A stretch of 64,000 bases of DNA from Novosphingobium sediminis (GTDB lineage: Bacteria > Pseudomonadota > Alphaproteobacteria > Sphingomonadales > Sphingomonadaceae), in NCBI RefSeq assembly GCF_007991615.1, contig NZ_BJYR01000007.1, positions 186,001-250,000 of the forward strand. Reading direction: 5' to 3'. Below, one piece after another: positions 63,716 to 64,000 of the stretch (its first letter is position 1; every line of letters begins with the position of its first letter). The notes below the pieces were generated by a model. It saw only the letters and a list, made by a program, of their open reading frames with translations. It was not told the origin of the DNA and did no database searches. A program made the translations under genes and the position numbers.

Positions 63716-64000
63716 ATGACCAAGCCCACTGCGCGTCTCGAACACGTCAACATCCGCGTCAGCGATCCCGACCGGACCGCCGCCTTCCTTGCCCGCCTGT
63801 GCGGCTGGCACGAGCGTTGGCGGGGGCCTTCGGCGCTGGGCGGGTGGACCATCCACCTCGGCGCGGAGACCGATTATATCGCGCTTTATCAGGGGGATGA
63901 GCCGCTTTCTGGTCCATTTTCCAAGGGCCAGCCGCTGCAGCATATCGGCCTGCTTGTGGACGATCTCGATGCCGCCGAACGCGTGGCGATCGAGGCTGGG
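63716..64000 (+). CDS. VOC family (glyoxalase/dioxygenase-like) protein, N-terminal part
   Basis: The first 95 residues of a vicinal-oxygen-chelate domain protein, cut by the window end. It has TARLEHVNIRVSDPDRTAAFL (metal His), WTIHLGAETDYIALYQG and LQHIGLLVDDLDAAE. Members include glyoxalases, fosfomycin and bleomycin resistance proteins and extradiol dioxygenases. With the SoxR box in its promoter, a role in resisting redox-active or electrophilic compounds is likely. Confidence 0.85.
   Translation, partial: MTKPTARLEHVNIRVSDPDRTAAFLARLCGWHERWRGPSALGGWTIHLGAETDYIALYQGDEPLSGPFSKGQPLQHIGLLVDDLDAAERVAIEAG

Overview
The window is high-GC alphaproteobacterial DNA that looks like a sphingomonad, most likely Novosphingobium or a close relative. 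The reasons are a complete protocatechuate 4,5-cleavage (lig) gene set close to the Sphingobium SYK-6 proteins as I remember them, a large TonB-dependent receptor, a MucR regulator, the nfu-rutE-tsaB-rimI-mucR-fur-plsC and miaB-phoH-ybeY-corC housekeeping order, and many dispersed palindromic repeats. The genus is inferred, not proven. I see no rRNA, tRNA, CRISPR array, insertion sequence or prophage.

Region 1 (1-12.5 kb) is aromatic catabolism. A lignostilbene/carotenoid-cleaving dioxygenase (cut by the window edge), a TonB-dependent receptor and a CmcJ-like oxygenase precede the lig genes. ligC, ligB, ligA, ligJ, an uncharacterised DUF1932 oxidoreductase and a LysR regulator with two helix-turn-helix domains run on the minus strand. 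ligK, ligU and ligI run divergently on the plus strand. Together they convert protocatechuate via 2-pyrone-4,6-dicarboxylate to pyruvate plus oxaloacetate. A GC-rich hairpin repeat sits in three of the lig gene junctions and appears to supply the ribosome binding site of ligU.

Region 2 (12.5-18.4 kb) holds the potassium transporter gene kup. Divergent from it is an unusual regulator that joins a KdpD-type membrane input, a GAF-like region and a histidine-less DHp remnant directly to a KdpE-type winged helix. A DUF808 membrane protein and a Tat-type amidase follow.

Region 3 (18.7-33.7 kb) is rich in hydrolases: a D-aminoacylase-like and a second amidohydrolase, two S9 peptidases, an M16 peptidase, a GFA-domain protein and an FKBP isomerase. 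Among them lie a sulfotransferase-like gene divergent from a TauD-like dioxygenase, and class II DAHP synthase.

Region 4 (33.8-51 kb) is mostly housekeeping on the plus strand: nfu, rutE-like, tsaB, rimI, mucR, fur, plsC, a phospholipid methyltransferase-like gene, then miaB, phoH, ybeY, corC, a LysR gene, mgtE and a DUF1489 gene. A VWA lipoprotein, a royal-jelly-family protein with a divergent TetR gene, a GNAT protein and a cyclophilin are interspersed.

Region 5 (51-64 kb) has a GH35 beta-galactosidase, a DsbA/FrnE-like protein, nudC, a class C beta-lactamase-like hydrolase, mutY divergent from dciA, two periplasmic DsbA-like proteins, smc, and soxR next to a VOC gene that carries a near-consensus SoxR box in its promoter.

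Intergenic DNA holds at least five repeat families. One is a ~190 bp element present twice in opposite orientation (18.55 and 51.03 kb), with conserved ends and a perfect 28 bp palindrome at one end.
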